Part shown: in pieces, positions 10,073 through 20,904 of the stretch
Layout: each line of letters begins with the position of its first letter
Position numbering within the stretch: the first letter of the stretch is position 1
From: Endotrypanum monterogeii
Taxonomy: Eukaryota > Euglenozoa > Kinetoplastea > Trypanosomatida > Trypanosomatidae
Assembly: GCA_000333855.2 (NCBI GenBank)
Contig: CM007348.1
Location: forward strand, 454,610 to 518,609
DNA: 64,000 nt
Direction: 5' to 3'
Notes under the pieces: model-generated
Seen by the model: only the letters and a program-made list of their open reading frames with translations
Told to the model about the DNA's origin: nothing
Database searches by the model: none
Position numbers and translations under genes: made by a program

Positions 10073-12688
10073 ATGATCTCTACTAGCCCAACGAACTCCT
10101 GTCTGGTGCTGTCGAGCATGGAGCCCAAGTCGGCAGCGTGGCACCCAGTCGGCACTTCTCCCGATAGTGTACCCAACCACAGCATAATAGAATTGTCAGA
10201 CCCACTGGGAATGTCGTCGGAGACGAAGACGTCAATCCTCACAAGTACATCGTCCTCTAGGTTGCCTGCATATCGCTCCCACCATCAGGAAAGCTGGGAA
10301 AGTTTGAGCCTACGACAAGATTTGGGTAACCATCACCTCGAGGAAACGCCTTCGCTGTCATCGATCCCCTTCAACAAAAACTTGTGTTCTCCCACAAGGG
10401 CAGATAGCCCCAGTAAGGTGAGGCGACCTTCCACCTCAGCCGACCCTGCGTCGTCAAAGCGCAAGAGTCCAAAGATTTTCACCCAGCTAGCGCGTGAGCT
10501 CCGCTGGATTCACAATAACCTCTCTCACCGATACGAACACGGCGCTACAGCCCGTGTGAAGAGCCCGGCAGATACACTGCCGACTCTCAGTAGTCGCTTG
10601 TCAGCCCCCACATCCACCCTCAGCGACGACGACCAGAGTGAGGACTTGATCATCACCACAAGCCTGCGCAGCTCGATACGGCGCTCCTCCCCTGCGCGGG
10701 AAGCGGCGAGCAATACAAGTAACGATGACAGCCCCCGATATCACAGGCCCGGGAACAAAAGTGGCAGTCAGCCAATGTGGCACGTGCTGGAGAAAGAGGA
10801 GGGGGTGAAGCGGACGCAGCCTGCCGCTCTTCTCGAGGTGGTGCCTGACCCCTACGCGCCACGTTCGTGCCAATACGTGCTGCACAACCTCCCAGCAGTC
10901 TTTGGAGAAACACACTGGGCCAGTAGTCCCGGTGTACTCTGTCGCAAGGAAAGCAAAGTCGAGGCAGGCTGTGGGTTTGCATCCTTTTTTCAGGCCTCCC
11001 CCTTCTGCGCCAAGGACGGTGAACCGGCAGACGCATCTAAATGCCAACAACGGCCACCCAATGAAGCGGAGCTCACCCGGTACGAAACTGGCGAGGGGGA
11101 AAAGACAGTGGGGGCTGTCGAAGCGAGTATAGCATACCAACAAGGCCAGGTGAGCTGCACACATTCCTCCGCCTCGGGTGTGCCCAGGGGTATGGAAGCG
11201 GACACAGCGACAGCAATGAGCGACGCGTACGAGATATTCCTTGGCAACGTTGCTGCGCTGCATCTTCAGTTGCATAACCTAGAGCGACACACAGCTGCAC
11301 TGCAGGCTGTATACGAGGAAGAGCAGCGGGCGCGTTTGCGATCGAGGGCCAAGGGCCAACGTCTCAGTTGGACTCGCACCGTTGAGGCCGCCAACACAAT
11401 TCACTTCTGGCGGCAAAAAGCGATCACCTTGCGCCTCTTTGAATCGCACTACCTCACCATGTTAAACATCCTCCAGAAGGATCTACAGCTGGTCGATCCC
11501 AAGGCAGAAATTCTGCAACAGCACAGCTGTTCACTGGCGGACCCGGATATCTATCCCGGCTCGATAACGGCCGTACGGGAGGCTCGCCGAGCATTCCTTT
11601 CCTCGGCACAAGTACTAGTAGCACAGGAAGAGCATCTGCGAGAGCTTGGCGACAAAATGAAAGCGTCATGGGAAGCCAACGCGGTTCTGCGAGAAAAGCT
11701 GCACCAACTTGAGCATTCGGAGGTGCGTGTGCCACACATCACGTTTTCTACAGCAGGCATGGATGTCGAGCACTTCATTGCTTCACTACCCCCGCGAGCG
11801 TCGATCTCTGGCATGAATCGTATCTCCTCCCAGACCCCCACGCACTCATCCGACAGCATGGACGGTTCGGAAACGCCGATGTTGCTGACTGCTCAGAATA
11901 TCTCCTTTGCATCAAATGCGTCAAGCGACGGTGACGGCAATACTGGAAGTAGAGCCACCAACTCGTCCAAGGAAGCCATCAACAAATGTGCAGGCAGCAA
12001 TGACTACACTGCACATCCCCTGGCTTGCACTTCTCCCTCGTCGGCAACCCCACTCGTGTCGTGCATAAAGCACGCGATTATCGGTACCAGCACCCCCTCC
12101 ACGCCCATCACATCAAAAAAATTGAAGTATGTCATCTTCTCCGCCACACTGGAACCCAAAAAGGACAGCACTGGTCGCCTCAATGGCAACATCACATCGC
12201 CCATCATCAGCTCGTCCATGTTGCCCACCTACTCGCAGAGGGTAATAAAACGCCATGTAACATTTGCGCTGAAGCCAGAAGTGCTCGACACGCGCCCTCG
12301 CTTCTGCGCCCACAGTCGCACCGTGGAACTGCTCGAACACATTTGTTTGGACAAGCAAACACAGTGGACTGCACTCCCGCTTCTGAATTTTCATCTAGAA
12401 GAATTTCGCCGGCAGCTGTTGCAACTGCGCCTAGGGCAAAGCGAGGCCCAAACAGAAGAAGTGCTGACTCATATGCCACATGTCCAGTTGGGCATTCCTA
12501 CAGAGGTCACCTCCAGCAGCAGCACCAAATCCAACCAACACACGGAAGGCACGACAGAGCCACGACAGGGACAGTTATCGTGCGCACCTTCATCGATCAG
12601 AACGCCAACTACTGCGACAGAAACGAGGAGAAATCGAAACACAAAGAAAGTGAGGTCGAAGGTCTGTGTACCATGCACCGTCATGTAA
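10073..12688 (+). CDS. Large hypothetical protein with central helical region
   Basis: An 871-residue protein I do not recognise. The first ~370 residues are Ser/Pro/Thr-rich and probably disordered. A charged helical, possibly coiled-coil region spans about residues 380-560 and includes an aromatic patch (FWRQK, LRLFESHYL). A second disordered stretch follows. Residues about 680-800 look partly folded, and the tail is Ser/Thr/Arg-rich. No membrane segment or catalytic motif is seen. The start at 10073 is the first ATG after a strong acceptor; an internal ATG at 10118 is the alternative. Composition suggests a kinetoplastid-specific cytoskeletal or scaffold protein, but that is only inference. 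Confidence 0.75.
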   Translation: MISTSPTNSCLVLSSMEPKSAAWHPVGTSPDSVPNHSIIELSDPLGMSSETKTSILTSTSSSRLPAYRSHHQESWESLSLRQDLGNHHLEETPSLSSIPFNKNLCSPTRADSPSKVRRPSTSADPASSKRKSPKIFTQLARELRWIHNNLSHRYEHGATARVKSPADTLPTLSSRLSAPTSTLSDDDQSEDLIITTSLRSSIRRSSPAREAASNTSNDDSPRYHRPGNKSGSQPMWHVLEKEEGVKRTQPAALLEVVPDPYAPRSCQYVLHNLPAVFGETHWASSPGVLCRKESKVEAGCGFASFFQASPFCAKDGEPADASKCQQRPPNEAELTRYETGEGEKTVGAVEASIAYQQGQVSCTHSSASGVPRGMEADTATAMSDAYEIFLGNVAALHLQLHNLERHTAALQAVYEEEQRARLRSRAKGQRLSWTRTVEAANTIHFWRQKAITLRLFESHYLTMLNILQKDLQLVDPKAEILQQHSCSLADPDIYPGSITAVREARRAFLSSAQVLVAQEEHLRELGDKMKASWEANAVLREKLHQLEHSEVRVPHITFSTAGMDVEHFIASLPPRASISGMNRISSQTPTHSSDSMDGSETPMLLTAQNISFASNASSDGDGNTGSRATNSSKEAINKCAGSNDYTAHPLACTSPSSATPLVSCIKHAIIGTSTPSTPITSKKLKYVIFSATLEPKKDSTGRLNGNITSPIISSSMLPTYSQRVIKRHVTFALKPEVLDTRPRFCAHSRTVELLEHICLDKQTQWTALPLLNFHLEEFRRQLLQLRLGQSEAQTEEVLTHMPHVQLGIPTEVTSSSSTKSNQHTEGTTEPRQGQLSCAPSSIRTPTTATETRRNRNTKKVRSKVCVPCTVM

Positions 12689-14081
12689 AGCAGAGCCAAG
12701 CGAAGTTCTTCGCTGTTGCACCGAGTCGACAAGGGGGGGGGGCAAGAGTCGAGCAGAACTCACACAGAAAAAGCACATGTGTTCGACAGAAGAACCAAAC
12801 ACACAAATAGAGGCAACGATATGTTGTTGTTGTTTTTCTCCTTTTCCATGCACATCTGTGGCAGGGGGTGTCTTCTGAACCCTCGACTAGACTGCGTTTG
12901 GGAGAAAAGATAAAAGGAAGGTATCAGCGTCCCCTCCCCTCTAGCTAAACGCGGATGCGCAATCTCGTACAGTCGTGGATCGAATAGAACTAGGCGACGG
13001 TATAGATGTGTGCATGTGTGCGCTATTACAGTCAATAGTGTATTTTTTTTTTTTAAGCTCACGCTCAGACTTCTCAAACCCCTATCTCTATTTTCCCTCG
13101 CCCTCCCCTGCCCCTCCCCACAGACACACATACGCACCCCTTGTGCTGCCTTGTTGCTGGACCAATCGACTCGTGTGTGTTTTGTGCATTGTTTTGTCTG
13201 TTTTGCCCCCCCCCAATGTGTCGGTGCTCTGATATCTTTTGAATGCGAACTCTCTATCGAGTCAGATTTTTTCTTGTTTCTCTCGCCAAAAGTGATCGAG
13301 GTGTGTGTATACACTCCTCCCCGCCGCTTCCTCTTCCCTTTTTTTTTGGGGGGGGGGGCGGGAGAAACGACGATTACCTTCCCCTGGTGAGACTTCAACT
13401 CTACATTGATATCGGAACAAGATATAGAGGAGAAGGAATTCAAGTGGGGGGCATTAAGATGACATATTATTATTATTATTAATGCTTCTGCTGCATGTAT
13501 TCTCGCTTGTATTTACATGCGTTCCTGTCACTCATTATGGCGTTTATCGACCCCACACACCCATGTGTTTCGGTTGGATTTCTTTCATTTTTTACACAAC
13601 TTGTTTCTCCTCTCTTTTCTCGCTCATCATCTTTTATCTGTGCAGCGAAGTCAACAGTGTATCTTCGACGCGCACCAAAACAGTGAAGGTATTTTCTGTT
13701 GTGTTCCCCACTTCTTCCTTCATAGTGCGATGGCCCTAGGTGTGTGTGTATGTGTACGTGTTTACTTCTTCCTTCCTTCCCACCCCCCCCCTCCCCCTCG
13801 TCTCGCACACATTGGTTGTCTTGAGTAGAATAATCAGCGCTCCCATCCTCTTTTCACATTCGACTCGTTGTTGTTTTTTCTCATATCCTCCCCCCTCCCT
13901 CAGTCCGTCTTCCAGAGAACAAATCGTGAAGTCAATATGCGGGAGATCATAGGCCCACATGGTTTCCTAGCGCTGTGGAGAAACAGCTGTATGTGCAACG
14001 TGCTGGTGCGCAAACTCCCGTCTACACGCGGGCAGTGACGTAGGGACGTGTGTCGGTGTGTAGATGCACGATGACACTCTC

Positions 14082-14123
<42 letters not shown>

Positions 14124-14927
14124 AATTTGTTTCCCCCTCTCCCTTAGATTTTTATTTTTAATCCGTCCGCTTATGAAAACGACATTGACACTCACACATA
14201 CACAAACAACAGGGGCCATTGGTGTAAGAGAAGCGTAAAAGCATGTCGTCACTGAATTTGCTTCCTTCTGAAGAGGCAAACGGGATGAAGGTAACACCCA
14301 TATATTTTATCTTTCTAGTGTTTACTCACAACCCTTTCCATCCTCAATGTGAGTTCGACGTCTGGATCTGCCCTGGCGTGCAATGAGGGCTGATTTTAAA
14401 AATCTACAGCACTACACTCACCCTCCCTCCGCCGCCCCATTCCATGACTATGTGACCTCAGTAAAGCCCGTCTCTGTTATCCTCTCGGCACCGCTCTCAC
14501 ACCCATGCTGCCAGTGAAAAAAAAAAAATGTCTTTTGTATCATATAAGTCTTAACACAAAAAAAAAAAACTCGCGTGTACATACACTTGACATGTATACG
14601 GATGTGCGCAGACCTTATCATGTGCGTGGGTGGCATGCATGTCGCCCTCATCGAACCCCATAGGTGTCTCTCGTTGCGAGCAAATGAAAACTGCAGAAGA
14701 TATATACTTATCTATATCTTTTTTTTTCTGGTCTACGATGTGTACGTTTTGGCGTGGAAAGAACCATTATCGGCCTTGGATTGTGCTCGTGTATGTGTGT
14801 ATATCCTCCCCAACTATCTCCGTTGTTTCCTCCCTCTCCTACTCTGAGAAACCACAAAAAAAAAGGCCGACATATATCGAACCCGCACAGAAGAACAAAA
14901 CATCAACGAAACATTTTTTTTTTCAAA
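12689..14927. other. Gene-free stretch with T9G11 junction and AT repeats
   Basis: No supported gene. Notable elements are T9 directly followed by G11 at 13339-13358, a TAT-type trinucleotide run at 13464-13481, (CA)n then (TA)n at 14082-14119, and A-tracts near 14518-14528 and 14559-14570. Confidence 0.5.
14803..14848 (+). promoter_or_regulatory. Putative spliced-leader acceptor
   Basis: A C/T-rich tract ends in the AG at 14847-14848. No ATG occurs between this site and the predicted start at 14928. Confidence 0.5.
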
Positions 14928-15800
14928 ATGCTGCGTCGTCTGTACATGGCACACCCTGTGGCCGGAATGGGACTTGCAGCCCGTCAGGTCGCTCGGATCC
15001 CCTCGCATTCCGTGGCCGTCGCAGCCTCTCCCCAAACATCTTGCCCTCTCCAGGCGCTGTACGCGCCGCGTCGAACCTTCATGGAGTCTATCTTTGGTCG
15101 CTCGCCAGCTAAAGTCAAGCTGGACGATGTCGCCTACGACAAATCTACCCCGCACTACAGCGGTACCATTTTCGGGTTACCGACGGACATGGTCGTTTTT
15201 TACTCGAAGGTAGCTGCCGGAGCCCTCGCGACGCTGGTGGTCATATATATATTCTTCAAGGGCTACGTGCTCCTCTCCCGCTTTAGTCTCCAAACGGTCG
15301 CTCGGCTCGGGTTTATGAGCGGTTTCGCGAGCTGCCTTGTCTGCTACACTGTCACTCTATCCCTTGTTCGGCGATACCGCATTAATGCAGAGACAGTCTA
15401 CAACCAATCCATCGCGCTTGTCATGCACAATGAAAAGGTGGTCCAGCACCTCGGCTCGCATCCGCGCACCGGAGACTTCCGTACTTACAATGCCACTGGG
15501 GGATTTAAGCTGCCGCTCATGCGCCGCATCCGCAGCGGCTCCTACGAGTTATCTGATCTTCTGGGGCTTAAGCAACGCCGACTGCAGATGCTTCTCACAC
15601 TCAAGAACCCTTCCAGTGGCAACGAAGGCCTGGTCTCGTGTGACGTGCGCAAGGAAAGCTCTGGTTTTCTGTCCTCCACGAACGTGTATAAGTCGCTCTC
15701 CATTACCCTCTACTCGGAGGACAAAAAAAAGGAACCAGAGACAATTATTCTGATTGGCAAACCAGAGGATGTCGTATACCGTTCTCTCATCCTACGCTGA
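14928..15800 (+). CDS. Probable mitochondrial two-pass membrane protein, Coa1/Tim21-like
   Basis: 290 residues. The N-terminus (MLRRLYMAH onward) is Arg-rich, lacks acidic residues for about 60 positions and looks like a mitochondrial presequence. Two hydrophobic segments follow at about 90-116 and 126-147. The C-terminal soluble part has a short helix, a phrase resembling NEKVVQHLG, and then beta-type sequence. That layout (presequence, membrane anchor, small globular tail opening with an 'xxLG' turn) resembles Coa1 and Tim21, which act in cytochrome oxidase assembly and inner-membrane import. The similarity is to architecture and a few positions only, so the family call is tentative; mitochondrial membrane location is better supported. 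The start is the first ATG after the acceptor at 14848. Confidence 0.55.
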   Translation: MLRRLYMAHPVAGMGLAARQVARIPSHSVAVAASPQTSCPLQALYAPRRTFMESIFGRSPAKVKLDDVAYDKSTPHYSGTIFGLPTDMVVFYSKVAAGALATLVVIYIFFKGYVLLSRFSLQTVARLGFMSGFASCLVCYTVTLSLVRRYRINAETVYNQSIALVMHNEKVVQHLGSHPRTGDFRTYNATGGFKLPLMRRIRSGSYELSDLLGLKQRRLQMLLTLKNPSSGNEGLVSCDVRKESSGFLSSTNVYKSLSITLYSEDKKKEPETIILIGKPEDVVYRSLILR

Positions 15801-16606
15801 GGTGTAATCACGACACTGTGGAGGCACCGTCTGCGGAGAGACTGATGGTATGCGTGAGTGGGTCGGAAATAGTGAGTGAAGCGGAATTGAATAGGAGCTT
15901 GGCATTGCAGGAAGCGAGAACGCTCCAAAGAAAGTGACTGTGTCGCCGAGAGAGTGGTGTGGTGTGCTGTGCTGTGCCTCTTACCCACTCCATCCCATAG
16001 TCTCCTCTACTCGTCAATTTGTGTGTTTGTAGGTGTGTGTGTAGGTGTGTGTAGGTGTGTGTATGTGTGTGTGTGTGTGTGACTGTGTGTGTCGAGTTTC
16101 ATTCATTTCCTCGCCCTTGCGGGTAATACAGCGGCAGTTATCCTCAAAAGAGGGAGGGGTAAAAAGAATGCAACACGCGAACGCCCGCCCCATGTGTGCC
16201 TCTCTGTCCATCCCACGCTCCCCCCCCTCCTCCCCTCCTCCCCTCCCCTCCCCTCCCCTCTTTATGTTGTGTATCCCAGTAGCTCATCACTCTCCTCTCC
16301 ACGCCTCCTCCTCTCATCCAGTGACTCACCGACATGCCCATTTAGCGTACCAGAGGGAAAAAAAAAGATATCTGACTGGACACACTAGTTTGCATGCAGC
16401 AGCATACCCACACAAGCCAGGGCCAACAGACGTCATACGCCGGGCTCATTGGCTGGTATAGACAAGTTGAAAAGAAGACACAAGGGCGGTGACTACTGAA
16501 TGTATATATCCATATAGATATATATATATATATATATATTGTATGTGTTTCCATTACTGGCGCAAACAGGGGTGACCTTCAGTTGAAGCGCGGCTACAAA
16601 CCAGAA
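15801..16606. other. Intergenic/UTR DNA with GT repeats and a long C/T tract
   Basis: GT-rich repeats occur at 16021-16092, a very C-rich pyrimidine tract at 16215-16262 and (TA)n at 16519-16539. No gene is supported. Confidence 0.5.
16519..16569 (+). promoter_or_regulatory. (TA)n tract and putative spliced-leader acceptor
   Basis: The AG at 16568-16569 lies after a short TTCC-containing stretch downstream of the (TA)n repeat. The next ATG is the predicted start at 16607. The strong pyrimidine tract is much further upstream, so the site is uncertain. Confidence 0.25.
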
Positions 16607-18244
16607 ATGGATGTTCCATTGCGTCTTCGACTGGCCTATGCTAACTTCTCGGGTGATGTCTACTGCGATCGAAAAAATCTGGGGTGCATTGACCAACCTC
16701 TATCCTGCGGTCTTCCATTCACCAGCAAAGGCAATCAACGCGAAGGCCACTATTGGCTGAGCTCGCTAGTCGCGTCCCTCGAGTCAAAGCAGTCCGAGGG
16801 GGTCTTGTGGAATGCTGCCCCAGCAGTTAATGACTCGCTCTCATGTACCCCTTTGGCCACGGCGCTGGTGGGACCAAGAGAACCGTCACCGTCGTATAGC
16901 ACAGATCCAACGCTGCAGCACCTTCCTGACTACAGGGAGGTAGCTGACCGAACACCGCCTCTAGTCAAAGATACCTGTACAACCCCTCGGTCCCCGGGTG
17001 CAGAAAGTCCACAGAACGAGGCGCAGATAGAAACGCCACATGATCCGCCCCCCTCGCTGATCAAAACTGCTGCATCGCCACCTGTCAGTCCTCTAGAACC
17101 TCGCAAGCAGGAAAGAGAGATTGTGGAGGCGGTTGTTCGGGGAGACGCAGTCGCTGAGGAGGAGACCGAGGATGTGAAAGGCGTGCGAGAGGTACATGTT
17201 CTCGAAGAAATCTCCGGAACCCAGGAGACGCTGTATGCTGACGTAACTGCCGCGCTCGAGCGCCGCCTGCGAGAGTGCGTATTTAAAGCAGCCGCAATCG
17301 ATCATGCACAACAGCAACTTATTTGCACCTTCCAGCTTCAGCAGCCCACGCCTCCTGTGCCGTCGTCCCTCTTCCCCCATTCCCCACCCCTTAAGCCATC
17401 AGCTGTGGCATCATCACCCCAGTACCAGCCCAGTAAGCAAGTCGTCTCCACACAAACCAATGCGTCGACGTTCACGAAATCGGAGAAAAACACAGCCACT
17501 AGTGACGTGGCTGTCGTCTCATCTGAGGCACCTGGAATGAACGTTTGTGCGACAGATGCTGGTGCACCCCTGCCCTCCCTTGTAGCGAACCAGACGGACG
17601 TCTCCCTTTCCAGTGAAGTGAGAAAAGAAATGGCGCTGCACCTGTACGCCTTACGCCATCAAGTGCAGCAAATGCGGGACCGCCTCGAGGCTCACGAGTC
17701 GACACACTACCGCCACATGAACGCGCTGCGTGCCGCTTTCGGGCAGCGACGCACCTCCTCGTCGCCCCCTCTGCGAGTCGATATCGTCAAAGCATACGAA
17801 GACGACCCCGTCCCGTACCGCAAGGGACCGTGGAGGGAGGCTGACTTTGCTGCTGCCAGGCGCGGCGGGCCGGCTCGCAGCGCAAGTGCGGCAAAAGGAG
17901 AACCCCGTAGTGAAGTGGGTTACACCTCCGACGACTTCACAGAAGTCACCTCAGCAGCGTCTTCGGTTGTGAGCACCGAGAAGAGCAGCAGTGTGAGCAG
18001 CACGGAAGATCTTTTCCGGCAGCGCCAGGCCGCTGCGCTCAGGATACGAAACCAGTCAGCATCAGCTGCTCACAGTTCCGCAACCAACGTCGCTTCTTCA
18101 ATGCGCAGGCTCATAAATGGGCAAAGCCTTGATCACTCGATTTCTATGACGAACACAATCACGACAACCGACACCGACAGCAGCTCCACACGTACCACGC
18201 CCAGTACAATGTCGAATGACAATGACACGGACAGCGACGCGTGA
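16607..18244 (+). CDS. Hypothetical Ser/Thr/Pro-rich protein with two helical segments
   Basis: 545 residues from the ATG at 16607; the open frame begins a little earlier but without an ATG. I do not recognise it. Residues 1-50 look folded. A long Pro/Ser/Thr-rich region follows. Two short helical segments stand out: about 205-245 (TAALERRLRECVFKAA) and about 335-380 (KEMALHLYALRHQVQQMR). The last 120 residues are very rich in Ser and Thr and end in an Asp-rich tail. There is no membrane segment, signal peptide or enzyme motif. The Ser/Thr-rich tail could be heavily phosphorylated; that is inference. Confidence 0.7.
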   Translation: MDVPLRLRLAYANFSGDVYCDRKNLGCIDQPLSCGLPFTSKGNQREGHYWLSSLVASLESKQSEGVLWNAAPAVNDSLSCTPLATALVGPREPSPSYSTDPTLQHLPDYREVADRTPPLVKDTCTTPRSPGAESPQNEAQIETPHDPPPSLIKTAASPPVSPLEPRKQEREIVEAVVRGDAVAEEETEDVKGVREVHVLEEISGTQETLYADVTAALERRLRECVFKAAAIDHAQQQLICTFQLQQPTPPVPSSLFPHSPPLKPSAVASSPQYQPSKQVVSTQTNASTFTKSEKNTATSDVAVVSSEAPGMNVCATDAGAPLPSLVANQTDVSLSSEVRKEMALHLYALRHQVQQMRDRLEAHESTHYRHMNALRAAFGQRRTSSSPPLRVDIVKAYEDDPVPYRKGPWREADFAAARRGGPARSASAAKGEPRSEVGYTSDDFTEVTSAASSVVSTEKSSSVSSTEDLFRQRQAAALRIRNQSASAAHSSATNVASSMRRLINGQSLDHSISMTNTITTTDTDSSSTRTTPSTMSNDNDTDSDA

Positions 18245-19854
18245 TGTGATACGCCAGTGTGTCGTGTTTCTCCCTCTAATTGATTCTCGGATGTTGCATA
18301 TACCCGTCAACGGAGGGAAAGGGCGGAAATGAAGTTTTCTGGGTCCTGGATGGAGGCCCACTTTACCTACGTGAATAACTGTGTGTAGTTCGAAGAATTT
18401 GTACAGATCCCTGTACCCCCTTCCGTCAATACCCTCCTTGTATGGTGGAAAGGTAGCGAGACGACGCGGTGGGACAGCATATCATCATGCACAAGTGGGT
18501 AAAAATATATACTGGACTGCAATAAAACACCAGATGATAGTACAGCATTAGCTTCAACTGCACCCCGTTTCATGGAACCCCTCTGGCTCGCCTACATAAC
18601 TCCTTTGCATGGATAACGTCGTTTTCCCTCTTCTTTTTTCTTCTTCGCGAAGAAGAAAGAGAGGGTGCCCACGTGCCCCCACCCCCACCCCTCGCCTTGA
18701 GAGGGGAGAATGTGTGTGTTTGTGTATGTGTATGTGTGCCTTGTCGATTGCGCAATTGATACTGGTCCTCAACACCCACACACGCAACACCCTTTGCTGC
18801 TCACTACGAGCCACAGAGCACAGCTGGTGCTTATCCATAGACTGTCGCACCCACGAGTGCGACAGAAAAACACTCAAAACATATCCTTCTATATGCATAC
18901 TTGTAAGGGTAGATGTCTGTATGCGTACGCACCTCGCCGCACCATGTGCTACTGCGCATACATCTTACCCAGCCCCTAGGTGGCACATTCATAGAAGCAT
19001 ACGGGATGCCCACACACACCCTCGACTCCCTACCCCGCCTTCCCTTTCTCCCCCACCCCCCCCCACGCCCTCGACTGTGTACCCCTGGCGTGTGTGCCGA
19101 CATTTTTTTTTCTCTTGTATCGAGCCACCTTGTCATCGTGAGATACAACAGTGCGAGTAGGCTGAAGAGCGATTCTCGTTTTGCCCCCAGCCCCCCCCCC
19201 AACTCAACACGAAATGTTTAGTCGGCCCCCGGCATCACTGCTTCGCTGCCACTTTTCTGCTTTTCAAAAAAAAAAAAACCTCCACTCCACTCCCCACTCT
19301 TTTTTATCGCAATCAGAGGGGGGCCACAGGCAGGCCTGTCGTCAATGCAGCAAAAGAAGACAAACATCCTTGTGGTGTCTTTTCCACTTTTTCCCCCCTG
19401 CATACCAGCTAGCCTGACACTGCCCTTTTTCACACCCTAGACACAGTGTGCGTGGCGTGTGCCAATCGGAGCACTCCCATCAAAGCGACCTGCCTTTACT
19501 GTTTTTACCCTCTCGTTATTGAGTGGCGCAGCTCTTTTGGTGATTGTCTTCTTCTTGTTCCCTCCCCTCCCCTCCCCCCCCCTGTCTACCCTCCTCCAAA
19601 CATATACATATAGGTATAGTAATAATCGCATTCGCTCAGTGAAATCCTTCATCTCATTCTCTTAGCCACACCGTGCCACCCTCTCATTCGCTGCCGCCTG
19701 CGAACACGAGATCCCACAATACAAACCCAACTGGTGTTGGCAACGTATTAAAAGCTGCATCCATTGCGTGACAGCTTTCCCTCGTGAGCACGCCTCCACT
19801 CTTTATTGCTCTCCGCGACCATCTCAATCGCAAGTAGCATCTGCCAGCAGTATA
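18245..19854. other. Intergenic/UTR DNA
   Basis: Contains GT-rich sequence at 18711-18740, C-tracts at 19051-19065 and 19188-19200, an A-tract at 19266-19279 and a C/T tract at 19556-19600. No supported gene. Confidence 0.5.
19640..19665 (+). promoter_or_regulatory. Putative spliced-leader acceptor
   Basis: A pyrimidine tract ends in the AG at 19664-19665. There is no ATG before the predicted start at 19855. Confidence 0.4.
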
Positions 19855-20904
19855 ATGGATACCTCGCTGCCTTCCTCAGAGGCAGCCGACATGACAGTGT
19901 CTCCTCTCAAAAGCAACAGCCCCTCGTCAACGACCTTAAAAACAGAAGCCGCTCTGGGCGCTTTTGAAGATAAGTTAGCTCAAGTAGGCACATGCGCAAG
20001 CACCGGCAAGCGCGTCACAATTTGCTACAACACCTTCGGTGACCCCTCCCACCCCTGCCTCCTGCTGGTGCAGGGACTCGGCACCTCGCTTCTGGGCTAT
20101 TCGCTAAGCTTTGTGCAACACTTCGTAGACGAAGGCTACTACGTCATCCGCTACGACAACCGCGACACGGGGTTGTCCACTCGCTTCGATGAGTTCGGCA
20201 CCCCGGCTCCCATCCGGCTTGGTCTGCCACAATGGATGTCCATTGGTGAGCGCGTGCCGTACAACCTACAAGACATCATGGAAGACGGGATCGGGCTGCT
20301 AACAGCTCTGAAAATACGACAAGCGCACATCTTTGGTATGAGCATGGGCGGCATGATTGTGCAACTCATGGCCATCTACCACCCGGAGCACGTGCTCAGC
20401 CTCAACATTTTCTGCTCCCACGCAGGCGGCGCGGACATCGCGAACCCGGGCCTGCTGCATTATGCCCGCCTCCTGGTGAAGCCACGCAGTAACAGTGTTG
20501 AAGACCGTGTAGATCACATGGCGTGGCTTCTCCAGTACCTAGGTCAGGGTATGTACTCAAGAAAAAGAGAGGAAGTGAGTGCCTTCGTCACCGGTGGATA
20601 CAATCGCAGCGGTACGTTTGATGACGACGGTAAGTGGCGACAGGCTGCAGCCGTTATGCGCGCACCCAGTCGTGCCAGCGGCCTGCGCAGTCTGAAATGC
20701 TCGACGCTGGTGCTGCATGGTGCCAAAGACCCCTTGATTCCCGTGGCAAATGGCTACCGACTTGCCGACATGGTGCCAAATGCAAAGCTCGTTATTTTTC
20801 CTCGTCTTGGCCACGACCTACCACAGGCGCTACTGAAGCCCATCGCAGATGAAGTTCTGTTGAATATGCGCTCGGCGCATTTGGCCGAACAACAGTGGTC
20901 GTGA
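19855..20904 (+). CDS. Alpha/beta-hydrolase fold protein
   Basis: 349 residues from the ATG at 19855; the frame is open further upstream but only from a non-ATG codon. After about 45 disordered residues the alpha/beta-hydrolase core begins. Visible elements are the oxyanion-hole region QGLGTS (73-78), an RYDNRDTGLS motif after strand 4 (99-108), the nucleophile elbow G-M-S-M-G with Ser163, the acid Asp292 in HGAKDPLIP, and the base His320 in LGHD. The RYDNRDTG-S and GMSMGG spelling resembles the RdmC-like esterase group (aclacinomycin methylesterase relatives). The triad is complete, so it should be an active serine hydrolase, probably an esterase or lipase on a small ester; the substrate is unknown. 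No signal peptide is seen, so it is probably cytosolic. Confidence 0.88.
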   Translation: MDTSLPSSEAADMTVSPLKSNSPSSTTLKTEAALGAFEDKLAQVGTCASTGKRVTICYNTFGDPSHPCLLLVQGLGTSLLGYSLSFVQHFVDEGYYVIRYDNRDTGLSTRFDEFGTPAPIRLGLPQWMSIGERVPYNLQDIMEDGIGLLTALKIRQAHIFGMSMGGMIVQLMAIYHPEHVLSLNIFCSHAGGADIANPGLLHYARLLVKPRSNSVEDRVDHMAWLLQYLGQGMYSRKREEVSAFVTGGYNRSGTFDDDGKWRQAAAVMRAPSRASGLRSLKCSTLVLHGAKDPLIPVANGYRLADMVPNAKLVIFPRLGHDLPQALLKPIADEVLLNMRSAHLAEQQWS

